The notes: a model not told the origin generated them from the letters alone. DNA of 22,663 nucleotides from an uncultured Collinsella sp. (GCA_958427895.1 CAUADW010000027.1:1-22663), one strand, 5' to 3'; shown: positions 15,753 through 22,663, counted from the stretch's first letter. A program made the numbers and translations.

Positions 15753-15781
15753 CTTTTAAAGAAGTATGACAGTCGTATAAA
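15753..15781 (+). promoter_or_regulatory. Candidate promoter of the pgeF-pst operon
   Basis: TATAAA (15776-15781) is a good -10 box. The hexamer 17 bp upstream, CTTTTA (15753-15758), is a poor -35, as is usual for activator-dependent promoters. Transcription would start near 15788. The terminator upstream and lack of another candidate make a promoter in this gap necessary. Confidence 0.45.
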
Positions 15782-15790
15782 CACGGACTG

Positions 15791-15805
15791 CGCGGCGACG
15801 CCGCG
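15791..15805 (+). other. GC-rich leader hairpin before pgeF
   Basis: CGCGGC (15791-15796) and GCCGCG (15800-15805) form a 6-bp GC stem with loop GAC. It would lie within a few bases of the mRNA 5' end and ends 14 nt before the ribosome site (15820-15825). No T-run follows. Confidence 0.4.
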
Positions 15806-15832
15806 GTACTTGTTGTAATAGGAGGCTTTAGT

Positions 15833-16633
15833 ATGGCAGCACGTGCGGACAACGTTTCGCGTGTCGACCATGATGGAGTTACGTTGGTAGAGGGCGCGAC
15901 GCTCGATGTTCGCTTTGCCTTTACCGAGCGCACCGGTGGCGTTTCCGAAGATGCGTACTCCTCGCTCAACCTGGGCTCGCATGTAGGCGATGACCCCTTT
16001 GCTGTTCAAGAAAATCGTCGTCGAGCGCTCGAAGCCATGGGCGCCGCTGAGTGCGAGCATAATCTGCTTGTTCCCAATCAGGTGCACGGCGACCATGTCG
16101 TGACGGTGACCTCGAACGGCGCCGACGATCTCGAGAACATTCGCGAACAGATTGCAGAGGGCTGCGATGCCATCGTCTGTACGGCCCATGAGGTGCCCGT
16201 GATGCTCTGCTTTGCCGATTGTGTTCCCGTGGTGCTGGTGGCTCCCAACGGCTTTGCCGTGGTGCATTCTGGCTGGAAGGGCACGATTGCGCGCATTTCC
16301 GCCAAGGCCAGCCAAGCACTCTGCGAGGCGGCTGACTGCACGCCGGAGGACATCTCTGCCTATATTGGGCCCCATATCCTGGGTGACGAGTATGAGGTGT
16401 CCCAAGAACTTATGGATCGCTTTGCCGCCGAGTTCGCGTGCATCGATGCTACCGCTTCCCGTATGCTCGATCTTTCCGCCGCCATTCGCGAGGCGCTGGT
16501 GGATGCCGGTGTCGATGTGAATGGCATTGTGGACACCAAACTTTCCACCGTGCGTCAAAACGACCGCTTTTATTCCTATCGCAACGAGGGCGGGACCTGT
16601 GGGCGCCATGCTGCGATCGGCGTGATGCTATGA
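15833..16633 (+). CDS. pgeF: Laccase-domain protein, purine nucleoside phosphorylase family PgeF/YfiH
   Basis: This is a DUF152/YfiH protein. Family members cleave adenosine and inosine with phosphate, and E. coli PgeF has also been linked to editing wrongly built peptidoglycan precursors. It has 266 residues. The metal/active-site ligands are seen as H85 (NQVHGDHV), C130 (CFADCVPVVLV) and H145 (VVHSGWKGTIARI), with YIGPHI (177-182) and NEGGTCGRHA near the end. AGGAGG (15820-15825) lies 7 nt before the ATG. It is commonly found just after ftsZ in Gram-positive genomes. Here the stop overlaps the pstS start as ATGA, putting it in one operon with phosphate uptake. Confidence 0.93.
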   Translation: MAARADNVSRVDHDGVTLVEGATLDVRFAFTERTGGVSEDAYSSLNLGSHVGDDPFAVQENRRRALEAMGAAECEHNLLVPNQVHGDHVVTVTSNGADDLENIREQIAEGCDAIVCTAHEVPVMLCFADCVPVVLVAPNGFAVVHSGWKGTIARISAKASQALCEAADCTPEDISAYIGPHILGDEYEVSQELMDRFAAEFACIDATASRMLDLSAAIREALVDAGVDVNGIVDTKLSTVRQNDRFYSYRNEGGTCGRHAAIGVML

Positions 16634-17466
16634 GAAAGATCGCATCGGTCCTGAGTGCAGCAGTGCTCGCGCTCACGCTGTGCGCCTGCTCCTCGGGATC
16701 TTCTACGTCTTCTATTACCGTGGCCGGCTCGACCACCTGCCTTCCCATTGCCGAGATTGCGGCCGAGGGCTTTAAGGAAGAGACCGGCATCGACGTGCTC
16801 GTCTCCGGCCTTGGCTCATCTGCTGGCATCGAAGCTGTTAGCGCCGGCACCGCCGACATCGCCAGCTCGTCTCGTGGCCTCAATGCCGACGAGCAGGATT
16901 TGGGCCTGACGCCTATCGTTATCGCACACGACGGCATTGCAGTCATCGTGAACGACGGCAACCCGGTCGACAATCTCTCGACCGGGCAGCTCCGCGATAT
17001 TTACGCCGGCAAGATCACCAACTGGAAAGAAGTCGGCGGAGAGGACCTGAAGATTCAGGTTATCAACCGCGACGAGGCGTCCGGTACGCGCGAGGCCTTC
17101 CGCACTATCGTGATGGACGGCGCGCCGTTCGATCGCCGCTCGGCTGTTCTTTCGGGTACGGGCCAGGTACGCGATGTCGTATCCCGCTCACGTGGCGCCA
17201 TTGGCTACATCTCGCTGGGTTTTGTCGAGAGCCTCAACGCCAAGACCTCGGTTAAGGCCGTTTCAGTCAACCATGTCGAGGCATCCGAGAAGACGGTCGC
17301 AAGTGGCGGCTATCCCATCTCGCGTGACCTTTACTTCTTTGTGAAGGGTACGCCTTCGCAGCAGGCGCAGGACTACATTGACTATGTGACATCCGAGAAG
17401 ATGGACAAGCAGATTCGCGAGGCGGGCTTTATTCCCGTCACCAACGACGGAAAGGGGAGTGAGTAG
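16630..17466 (+). CDS. pstS: Phosphate ABC transporter substrate-binding lipoprotein PstS
   Basis: PstS captures phosphate outside the membrane and delivers it to PstCA. Its 278 residues begin with a lipoprotein signal: MRKIASVL, a hydrophobic core, and cysteine C20 in TLCAC (C18 precedes it, so C20, after Ala, is the better lipidation site). Phosphate-pocket segments are VAGSTTCLPIA (31-41), LGSSAGIEAV (61-70), ASSSRGL (78-84) and NRDEASGTREAF (146-157). The short size fits the Gram-positive PstS type. The ATG overlaps the pgeF stop and has no clear ribosome site of its own, so translation should be coupled to pgeF. Confidence 0.95.
   Translation: MRKIASVLSAAVLALTLCACSSGSSTSSITVAGSTTCLPIAEIAAEGFKEETGIDVLVSGLGSSAGIEAVSAGTADIASSSRGLNADEQDLGLTPIVIAHDGIAVIVNDGNPVDNLSTGQLRDIYAGKITNWKEVGGEDLKIQVINRDEASGTREAFRTIVMDGAPFDRRSAVLSGTGQVRDVVSRSRGAIGYISLGFVESLNAKTSVKAVSVNHVEASEKTVASGGYPISRDLYFFVKGTPSQQAQDYIDYVTSEKMDKQIREAGFIPVTNDGKGSE
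17453..17459 (+). promoter_or_regulatory. Ribosome binding site deciding the pstC start
   Basis: AGGGGAG ends 8 nt before GTG 17468. The earlier in-frame GTG at 17459 overlaps this site itself, so 17468 is the more likely start. Confidence 0.65.
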
Positions 17467-17467
17467 C

Positions 17468-18391
17468 GTGGAAGCACAGGAAACCCCCCAGATTGAGCAT
17501 GAGGCGCAGGTGCCCAAAAAGCGTGAGTTGGCGTTGGTGTCACGCAGCACCTATCTTAAGGAGAAGGCGCTGCAGTGGATCTTCTTTGCCTGCGCGTTCT
17601 TGGCGGTCGTCACCGTCATCCTGATCTTTGTCTTTACCACGTACTCGGCGCTGCCGGTCTTTACCGACATCGGTCTGGTGGACTTCTTTAGCTTTACGTG
17701 GGCGCCCTCTGAGGGTCACTACGGCATCATGTCGCTGCTGGCGGGCTCTGGCCTGGTGACGGTCGGTGCCCTTGCCATGGGCGTGCCGTTGGGTGTGGGC
17801 ACAGCCGTGTATCTGGTCGAGATCGCCAGCAAGCGCGTGCGCAGGCTCATTAGCCCCGCTGTCGACCTGCTGGCGGGCATCCCCTCCATCATCTACGGCT
17901 TCTTCGGCATGATCATCATCCGCCCGTTTATCGCCCAGCTGACCGGCGGCCTTGGATTTGGCGCACTGACGGCGTGGTTCGTGCTCGCCATCATGATCGT
18001 CCCTACCATCACCACGCTCACCATAGATGCCCTCAATTCCATTCCCATGGGCATTCGCGAGGCGTCCTATGCCATGGGTGCCACCAAGTGGCAGACCATC
18101 TACAAGGTCGTGCTTCCTGCAGCCAAGCTGGGCATTGTCGATGCGATTGTCTTGGGTATGGGGCGTGCCATCGGTGAGACCATGGCCGTGCTGATGGTCG
18201 TGGGCAACGCCCCGGTCATTCCGGATAGCATCTCGAGCCCCATCTCGACGCTCACGAGTCAGATTGCGCTCGACATGAGTTATTCCTCGGGCCTGCACCG
18301 CTCGGCTCTGTTCGGCATGGGCGTTGTCCTGTTTATCATCTCCGCTGCACTGGTGGGTATCGTCCGCCTGATTTCCAAGAAGAGGGGGTAG
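17468..18391 (+). CDS. pstC: Phosphate ABC transporter permease PstC
   Basis: PstC is one of the two permeases forming the phosphate channel. It has 307 residues from GTG 17468: about 35 charged cytoplasmic residues, then six membrane segments (the first about 37-57). The cytoplasmic coupling loop that docks on PstB is visible as REASYAMGATKWQTIYKVVLP, followed by GMGRAIGETMAVLMVVGN, the signature shared by PstC and PstA. It begins 1 bp after the pstS stop and ends 3 bp before pstA. Confidence 0.95.
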   Translation: MEAQETPQIEHEAQVPKKRELALVSRSTYLKEKALQWIFFACAFLAVVTVILIFVFTTYSALPVFTDIGLVDFFSFTWAPSEGHYGIMSLLAGSGLVTVGALAMGVPLGVGTAVYLVEIASKRVRRLISPAVDLLAGIPSIIYGFFGMIIIRPFIAQLTGGLGFGALTAWFVLAIMIVPTITTLTIDALNSIPMGIREASYAMGATKWQTIYKVVLPAAKLGIVDAIVLGMGRAIGETMAVLMVVGNAPVIPDSISSPISTLTSQIALDMSYSSGLHRSALFGMGVVLFIISAALVGIVRLISKKRG

Positions 18392-18394
18392 GCT

Positions 18395-19300
18395 ATGTCC
18401 GATTCCGTTGACACGACGGTCGATGCGACCTCGTCGCGTGAGCGCATCAAGCGTGCCCTTTCCCATGGCAAGAAGGGCCGCATCAACAAGGACCTCTCCA
18501 ACAAGATCATGCTCGGCGTGTTTCGCGCCGCAGCCTATATCACCACGCTGGTGCTGATCGCCATCATCGCCTACGTGGTCATCAACGGCCTGCCGCATAT
18601 CTCGCTCGACTTTATCTTCGGTTGGCCGCAGGGCGTCAACGCCGAAGGCGGCATTTGGCCCACGATCGTCTCGACCATCTACGTGACGGCGCTCGCCATG
18701 CTCATCTGCACGCCGGTTGCCGTCTTGGCTGCGGTCTATCTGGCCGAATACGCCAAGCAGGGCAAAGTCGTCGGCATCATTCGCTATGCTGCCGATGCCC
18801 TGGCCTCGGTGCCCTCCATTGTTATGGGCCTCTTTGGCTACGCCTTGTTTGTCGAGGCTATGGGCCTGGGTCTTTCGATGGTCTCGGCCGCTTTGGCGCT
18901 GGCGCTTCTGATGCTGCCTATTGTCATGCGTACCACCGAGGAGGCAATCCGCGCCGTTCCGCGCTATATCCGTTGGGGTGCATATGGCCTGGGCGCCACC
19001 AAGTGGCAGGTCGTCTCCAAGATCGTGCTTCCTTCGGCTTTTGGCCGCATCGCCACCGGCATCGTGCTTGCCATCGGCCGCGCCATCGGCGAGACCGCCG
19101 TGGTGCTCTACACCATGGGTCAGGCCATCAACCTGCCTATTTCGCCGCTCGATTCCGGTCGTCCCATGACCGTTCACCTTTATCTGCTTGCCAATGACGG
19201 CATCAACATGAACGCAGCCTACGGCACTGCGCTTTTGCTGATGGCGATTATTCTGGCCTTCAACTTGTTTGCGCGTTATCTGTCGCGCAAACGCCGCTAG
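18395..19300 (+). CDS. pstA: Phosphate ABC transporter permease PstA
   Basis: PstA pairs with PstC to form the phosphate channel. It has 301 residues. A charged cytoplasmic stretch of about 40 residues precedes six membrane segments. The PstB-docking loop is RWGAYGLGATKWQVVSKIVLP, followed by LAIGRAIGETAVVLYTMG. Position after pstC and the GETA form of the signature mark it as PstA. It lies between pstC (3 bp) and pstB (12 bp). Confidence 0.95.
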   Translation: MSDSVDTTVDATSSRERIKRALSHGKKGRINKDLSNKIMLGVFRAAAYITTLVLIAIIAYVVINGLPHISLDFIFGWPQGVNAEGGIWPTIVSTIYVTALAMLICTPVAVLAAVYLAEYAKQGKVVGIIRYAADALASVPSIVMGLFGYALFVEAMGLGLSMVSAALALALLMLPIVMRTTEEAIRAVPRYIRWGAYGLGATKWQVVSKIVLPSAFGRIATGIVLAIGRAIGETAVVLYTMGQAINLPISPLDSGRPMTVHLYLLANDGINMNAAYGTALLLMAIILAFNLFARYLSRKRR

Positions 19301-19312
19301 TTAAGGAGTCCC

Positions 19313-20116
19313 ATGTCCGTCTATCAGTCCGCTCCCACGCCGGAGCAAGCGGCCATCACGGCCAAGGATTTCAACTTTTGGTACGGTGACTTTCATGCGC
19401 TGACGGGGCTCGACCTCAACATCGCCAAAAACGCCATCACCTCGTTTATCGGTCCTTCGGGCTGCGGCAAATCGACGTTTTTGCGCTGCATCAACCGTAT
19501 GAACGACCTGATCGAGGGCACCCGCGTCGAGGGCACCATGACGCTCGACGGCAACGATATCTATGCCGAGGGCGTCGACCCGGTCGACCTTCGCCGTCGC
19601 GTGGGCATGATTTTTCAGCAGCCCAACCCGTTCCCCAAATCCATCTACGAGAATGTCGCTTTTGGCCCTCGTCTGCAGGGCGTGACTAGCAAAAGCGACC
19701 TCGATGACATCGTGGAAGAATCGCTCAAGCGCGCCAACCTCTGGAAAGAGGTATCCAATCAGCTCAACAAGGACGGTTTGGCGCTCTCGGGCGGTCAGCA
19801 GCAGCGTCTGTGCATTGCGCGTGTGCTTGCGGTGCAGCCCGATGTCCTTCTGATGGACGAGCCCTGCTCCGCCATCGACCCCACGTCCGTCTCCAAGGTC
19901 GAGGATCTGATGGCCGAGCTGGCGCCCGAGATGACGATCATCATCGTCACGCATTCTATGCAGCAGGCCGCTCGTATTAGCGACTACACCGCATTTTTCT
20001 TGCAGGAAGTTGCCGGCGAGCCCGCCACGCTCATCGAGTATGGTCAAACCGACGCGATCTTCACCAGCCCGGTGGATTCACGGACGGAAGACTATATCAC
20101 CGGCCGCTTTGGCTGA
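19313..20116 (+). CDS. pstB: Phosphate ABC transporter ATPase PstB
   Basis: PstB hydrolyses ATP to drive phosphate import through PstCA. It has 267 residues with a full set of ABC motifs: Walker A GPSGCGKST (47-55), Q-loop FQQPNPFPKSIYENV (101-115, typical of PstB), signature LSGGQQQR (158-165), Walker B LLMDEP (179-184) and switch histidine H214. AAGGAG (19303-19308) lies 4 nt before the ATG. The gene ends with DYITGRFG, the usual PstB ending. Canonical PstB has LFMDEP; this protein has LLMDEP, a small change. Confidence 0.97.
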   Translation: MSVYQSAPTPEQAAITAKDFNFWYGDFHALTGLDLNIAKNAITSFIGPSGCGKSTFLRCINRMNDLIEGTRVEGTMTLDGNDIYAEGVDPVDLRRRVGMIFQQPNPFPKSIYENVAFGPRLQGVTSKSDLDDIVEESLKRANLWKEVSNQLNKDGLALSGGQQQRLCIARVLAVQPDVLLMDEPCSAIDPTSVSKVEDLMAELAPEMTIIIVTHSMQQAARISDYTAFFLQEVAGEPATLIEYGQTDAIFTSPVDSRTEDYITGRFG

Positions 20117-20141
20117 TCGGTGCGACTAGTCCCAAGCCGAT

Positions 20142-20188
20142 CGGACCTGGTCCGGTGCGTATTCACTGTGCGGGCGGCATGACCGCAC
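20142..20188 (+). other. Two hairpins between pstB and phoU
   Basis: CGGACC-T-GGTCCG (20142-20154) is a 13-bp odd-centred palindrome. GTGCGG (20168-20173) then pairs with CCGCAC (20183-20188) across a 9-nt loop. Neither is followed by a T-run. They lie in the only sizeable gap of the pst operon (92 bp) and could be an mRNA-processing or stability element separating PhoU dosage from the transporter (inference). Confidence 0.35.
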
Positions 20189-20208
20189 CCAACTGATTGG
20201 AGTGAACC

Positions 20209-21066
20209 ATGCGCAAACTGTTTTCCCGTCAGCTCATCGAAGCCCGTCACGAGATGCTGAGCATCTACGAGGCTGTAGACCTGGCGCTTCACGACGCCGT
20301 GAAGGCCTATGTGACCGACGATCGCAAGCTCGCCACCAAGACCAAGAAGCGCACGCTCTCGATCGATGCGCGCTGCGCCAACTTGGAGGCCGTGTGCTAC
20401 AACCTGATCGCTACGCAGTCGCCGGTCGCCTCCGACTTCCGCTTGCTGCAGACGATCATCTACGTCGACTTTAACCTGCAGCGCATGACCGATAAGGTTC
20501 GCCAGATCTGCCGCGCCACGCGTCACATGGTCAAGGCCGACATCTCGCTGCCCCAGGAACTCGTCGCTACGGTCGAGGCCGAGGCCGAGGCTGTTTACCA
20601 GGTGCTGGGTTCGTCACTTTCTGCGCTCGTCACCAACGACATGTCCATCATCTGCAACCTGGCCGGCGAGGACGAGCCGGTGCATGCGGCGTACGAGAAG
20701 TTCTTCCGCACCTTTAACCGCATGGACACGGGCGATTTTATGGACGACGACAGCAACTATGACGACCTGCGCCGCGCCATCATGGTCTCGCGCTACCTCG
20801 ATCGTATCGCCTCGATTTCGATCGATGCCGCCTGCCGTCTGACCTTCCTTTTGACCGGACAGCGTATGACTGCCGGCGATATCGCCCGTACGGACGAGGA
20901 TGAGCTTGAGAGCATGCGCGTGCCTTCGGGCGAGGGTGTCATCATGAGGCCTGCCGTCGATGCACACTATGTTGCCAAAGTGCCCGCTAACGAGGTGAGC
21001 GAGGGTCTCCGCTACCTGCTCGAGCACCTCGAGGACGAGGACGACGCCGAGGACGACGAGGAGTAG
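20209..21066 (+). CDS. phoU: PhoU-family phosphate signalling protein, atypical
   Basis: PhoU connects the PstSCAB transporter to the PhoR-type sensor kinase and keeps the Pho response off when phosphate is plentiful. The protein is almost all helical and has the two-repeat layout, with its place directly after pstB. At 285 residues it is longer than the usual 215-235; the extra part is a C-terminal extension ending in an acidic tail (EDEDDAEDDEE, 275-285). The metal-binding motifs are degenerate: repeat 1 reads LQRMTDKV (90-97) and repeat 2 reads LDRIASIS (197-204), where typical PhoU has LERIGDHA. GGAG (20199-20202) supports the ATG. Identity is secure from context, less so from the motifs. 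Confidence 0.85.
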   Translation: MRKLFSRQLIEARHEMLSIYEAVDLALHDAVKAYVTDDRKLATKTKKRTLSIDARCANLEAVCYNLIATQSPVASDFRLLQTIIYVDFNLQRMTDKVRQICRATRHMVKADISLPQELVATVEAEAEAVYQVLGSSLSALVTNDMSIICNLAGEDEPVHAAYEKFFRTFNRMDTGDFMDDDSNYDDLRRAIMVSRYLDRIASISIDAACRLTFLLTGQRMTAGDIARTDEDELESMRVPSGEGVIMRPAVDAHYVAKVPANEVSEGLRYLLEHLEDEDDAEDDEE

Positions 21067-21104
21067 GGCGGCCCCGTTCGTCGAAAGATTGTAAATACCT
21101 AAGT

Positions 21105-21143
21105 GAGCGCGGCCTTGCACATGCGAGGCCGCGCTCTTGCGTT
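21105..21143 (+). terminator. Terminator-like hairpin after phoU
   Basis: GAGCGCGGCCT (21105-21115) is the exact reverse complement of AGGCCGCGCTC (21126-21136); the loop is 10 nt. The 11-bp stem is very stable but the tail, TTGCGTT, has only a weak T-run. It probably ends or reduces the pst-phoU transcript before yggS. Confidence 0.6.
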
Positions 21144-21186
21144 AGCATGGGACTACTTGTTTGGCTGTCTGCGGAGGCGATTGGCA

Positions 21187-21924
21187 ATGGATAACTATTT
21201 GGACTTGATACGCGCTCGCCGCGAGCAGATTCTCGAACGTTTTTATGCAGCACTCGATCGCGCGGGCCGTCCCCACGATGCCGCGCGCCTGATTGCCGTC
21301 TCCAAGACTGTTGGCGTTGATGAGACCGTTGCCGCTATTCAGGCGGGGTATCGCCATTTTGCCGAGAACCGCCCGCAGGAGCTCGTTCGCAAGCTTGCGG
21401 GCCTCGTAGAGCATCCGGAGCTACCCGAGGTGCGCTTCGATATGATCGGCAACCTGCAGACCAACAAGATCAATGCGGTTCTGGGCTCGGCCGAGCTGAT
21501 TCATTCGGTAAGCTCGCTGCATTTGGCTCAGGCCATCTCGAGCCGTGCGGTCCGCAAGATTGAGGCGGGCGAGCTCTCCGGCCCCCAGCGCGTGCTGCTC
21601 GAGGTTAATGTGAGCGGCGAGGAGTCCAAGGGCGGCTTTTCGCCCGACGAGGTTCGAGACGCCGCAAGTGAGCTTGCAGAGCTTGAGGGAATTTGTGTGC
21701 AGGGCCTTATGACTATGGCACCCCGGGGGAATAAGGATGTGGCGCGCCGCACTTTTGCCGGACTTCGCGAGCTAAGGGATGAGCTTGAGGCGACGCACTC
21801 CGACCTGAGCCTGCCCGAACTTTCCTGCGGCATGAGCGAGGACTTTGAGCCTGCCCTTGAGGAAGGCTCTACGCTCGTTCGCCTGGGCAGGGTAGTATTT
21901 AGCCCGGAGTTTGCAGTAAAATAA
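21187..21924 (+). CDS. yggS: PLP homeostasis protein YggS/YlmE (PROSC family)
   Basis: YggS proteins bind pyridoxal 5'-phosphate and balance vitamin B6 and amino-acid pools. It has 245 residues from ATG 21187. The PLP lysine is K40 in LIAVSKTV; other family segments are FAENRPQEL (58-66), MIGNLQTNK (86-94), VNVSGEESKGG, LMTMAP and SCGMSEDFEPALEEGSTLVRLG. Two family positions differ: IGNLQTNK has Asn where most have His. GGAGG (21173-21177) lies 9 nt before the ATG; the longer frame from GTG 21103 would run through the phoU terminator and is rejected. In many Gram-positive genomes it sits between pgeF and sepF, as ylmE. Confidence 0.93.
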   Translation: MDNYLDLIRARREQILERFYAALDRAGRPHDAARLIAVSKTVGVDETVAAIQAGYRHFAENRPQELVRKLAGLVEHPELPEVRFDMIGNLQTNKINAVLGSAELIHSVSSLHLAQAISSRAVRKIEAGELSGPQRVLLEVNVSGEESKGGFSPDEVRDAASELAELEGICVQGLMTMAPRGNKDVARRTFAGLRELRDELEATHSDLSLPELSCGMSEDFEPALEEGSTLVRLGRVVFSPEFAVK

Positions 21925-21932
21925 GGCTCTGA

Positions 21933-21942
21933 AGTGCGCACT
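21933..21942 (+). promoter_or_regulatory. Palindrome AGTGCGCACT before sepF
   Basis: A perfect 10-bp palindrome in the 60-bp gap between yggS and sepF. TAAAAT at 21917-21922, overlapping the yggS stop codon, resembles a -10 box but has no good -35 partner. A role is not established. Confidence 0.2.
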
Positions 21943-21984
21943 GATTATCGGAGCGCCTGCACTAAACCGCGAGAGGACACAACC

Positions 21985-22663
21985 ATGGGCTTCCTTGACG
22001 AGATTAAAAATAAGATGCACCTGGGCGGCCAGCAGGGTTACGACCAGGGTTATGGTCAGGACGACGACTACGGCTACGATGACGGCTATGACGATGGCTA
22101 CCAGAACAACGGTTACAGCGGTGCCTCGGGCGAGGGCTTCTACACCCAGGATGAGCCGAGCAACGGCCTGTTGGGTCAGACGCGCCGCGGCGAGGCCGAG
22201 TCGGTGGCCGTGTACACGCGCTCCGGTCAGCTGGTCGGCGACGATTCTCGCCACGCTACGACCTACAACCCGCCGTCGCGCTCGCAGGAGACGGTTGCGG
22301 GCGGTTATCGTCCCGGTGCCTACGACACGCCGTCGAGCTACGCCGAGAGCACGCGTGCCCGCGCTGCTGCCCCCGCACCTGCTCCCTCACCGAGCGATGC
22401 CTCGGCGTATGCGAGCAACATCATCAACGCTACGCCGCAGCTGCCGGCCTATGTCCTGCGCCCCGAGAGCTATGACGACGTAGAGACCGTCGTGCGTCGC
22501 GTGCGCACCAAGCAGCCTGTCGCGCTGATTTTTGTGGGCGTTCGTACCGAGGTCGCCAAGCGCGTCCTGGACTTCTCTTACGGCTTTGCCTGCGGCCTGG
22601 GTGCCACCGTCAAAGAGGTGGGCGATCGCGTGTTTATGGTGCTGCCCGCCGGTTGCGAGGTCA
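21985..22663 (+). CDS. sepF: SepF, FtsZ membrane anchor (3' end beyond window)
   Basis: SepF binds the FtsZ C-terminal peptide and tethers it to the membrane, which matters here because ftsA is absent from the cluster. The open frame runs 226 codons to the window end with no stop. The N-terminus MGFLDEIKNKMHLGG fits the amphipathic membrane-binding helix. A long linker follows (about 15-152), first rich in Tyr, Asp and Gly (QGYGQDDDYGYDDGYDDGY, 21-39), later in Ala and Pro. The SepF (DUF552) domain begins near YVLRPESYDDVE (156-167) and continues through VALIFVGVRTEVAKRVLDF and VKEVGDRVFMVLP. AGAGGA (21972-21977) supports the ATG. Most of the domain is present; perhaps 5-15 residues are missing. 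Confidence 0.9.
   Translation, partial: MGFLDEIKNKMHLGGQQGYDQGYGQDDDYGYDDGYDDGYQNNGYSGASGEGFYTQDEPSNGLLGQTRRGEAESVAVYTRSGQLVGDDSRHATTYNPPSRSQETVAGGYRPGAYDTPSSYAESTRARAAAPAPAPSPSDASAYASNIINATPQLPAYVLRPESYDDVETVVRRVRTKQPVALIFVGVRTEVAKRVLDFSYGFACGLGATVKEVGDRVFMVLPAGCEV

Noticed and set aside
15765..15772. CTGTCATA (minus strand) as an E. coli-type Pho box
   Set aside because: Only one half-site is present without its 11-bp partner. A single 8-mer match is weak evidence, so it was not annotated.
14426..16609. 727-codon open frame on the minus strand across ftsZ and pgeF
   Set aside because: It runs antisense through two certain genes, the ftsZ terminator and the pgeF promoter region. The product is low-complexity Gly/His/Asp-rich.
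17540..19177. 545-codon open frame on the minus strand opposite pstC and pstA
   Set aside because: It mirrors two membrane-protein genes. Codons for hydrophobic residues read backwards give the Asp/His/Arg-rich product; no motif is recognised.
21103..21186. Longer yggS from GTG 21103
   Set aside because: It would translate through the 11-bp terminator-like stem, and the typical YggS N-terminus begins at ATG 21187 with GGAGG in front.

Overview
The window is a division and cell wall (dcw) cluster from a GC-rich bacterium, read entirely on the + strand. It looks like a member of the Actinomycetota, most probably a Coriobacteriia gut organism of the Collinsella type. The genus is inferred from gene order and protein style and has not been tested by a search. 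The phylum-level clues are the MurG loop GGTAGH and the FtsZ loop GEGGGTGTG (both familiar from actinobacteria), no ftsA between ftsQ and ftsZ, and a SepF as the likely membrane anchor of FtsZ.

Region 1 (1-14268): a promoter with a G-rich MraZ-box array, then mraZ, rsmH, ftsL, ftsI, murF, mraY, murD, ftsW, murG, murC, murB and ftsQ. Genes are packed tightly and several overlap (ftsW/murG by 11 nt, murB/ftsQ by 44 nt). They cover most cytoplasmic steps to lipid II plus the septal glycosyltransferase/transpeptidase pair FtsW-FtsI with FtsQ and FtsL. murE, normally between ftsI and murF, is absent; a structured 125-bp spacer lies there.

Region 2 (14268-15833): a 199-bp AT-rich spacer with two mutually exclusive hairpins, then ftsZ, then a strong intrinsic terminator. 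A 210-bp stretch follows with 11-bp-phased direct repeats, a palindrome, a probable -10 box and a leader hairpin.

Region 3 (15833-21066): pgeF (multicopper/laccase-domain purine phosphorylase family), then pstS, pstC, pstA, pstB and phoU. pgeF and pstS overlap by ATGA. In many Gram-positive genomes pgeF is followed directly by yggS and sepF, so here a high-affinity phosphate uptake operon sits inside the division cluster.

Region 4 (21066-22663): a hairpin terminator, then yggS (PLP homeostasis protein) and a sepF that runs off the window end. SepF has an unusually long Tyr/Asp/Gly-rich linker.

I found no mobile element, CRISPR, RNA gene or phage gene. Individual genes are well-known families. 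The items deserving a second look are the pst insertion, the possible RNA switch before ftsZ, the MraZ operator that is also a G-quadruplex motif, the missing murE, and the charged disordered tails on the divisome proteins.
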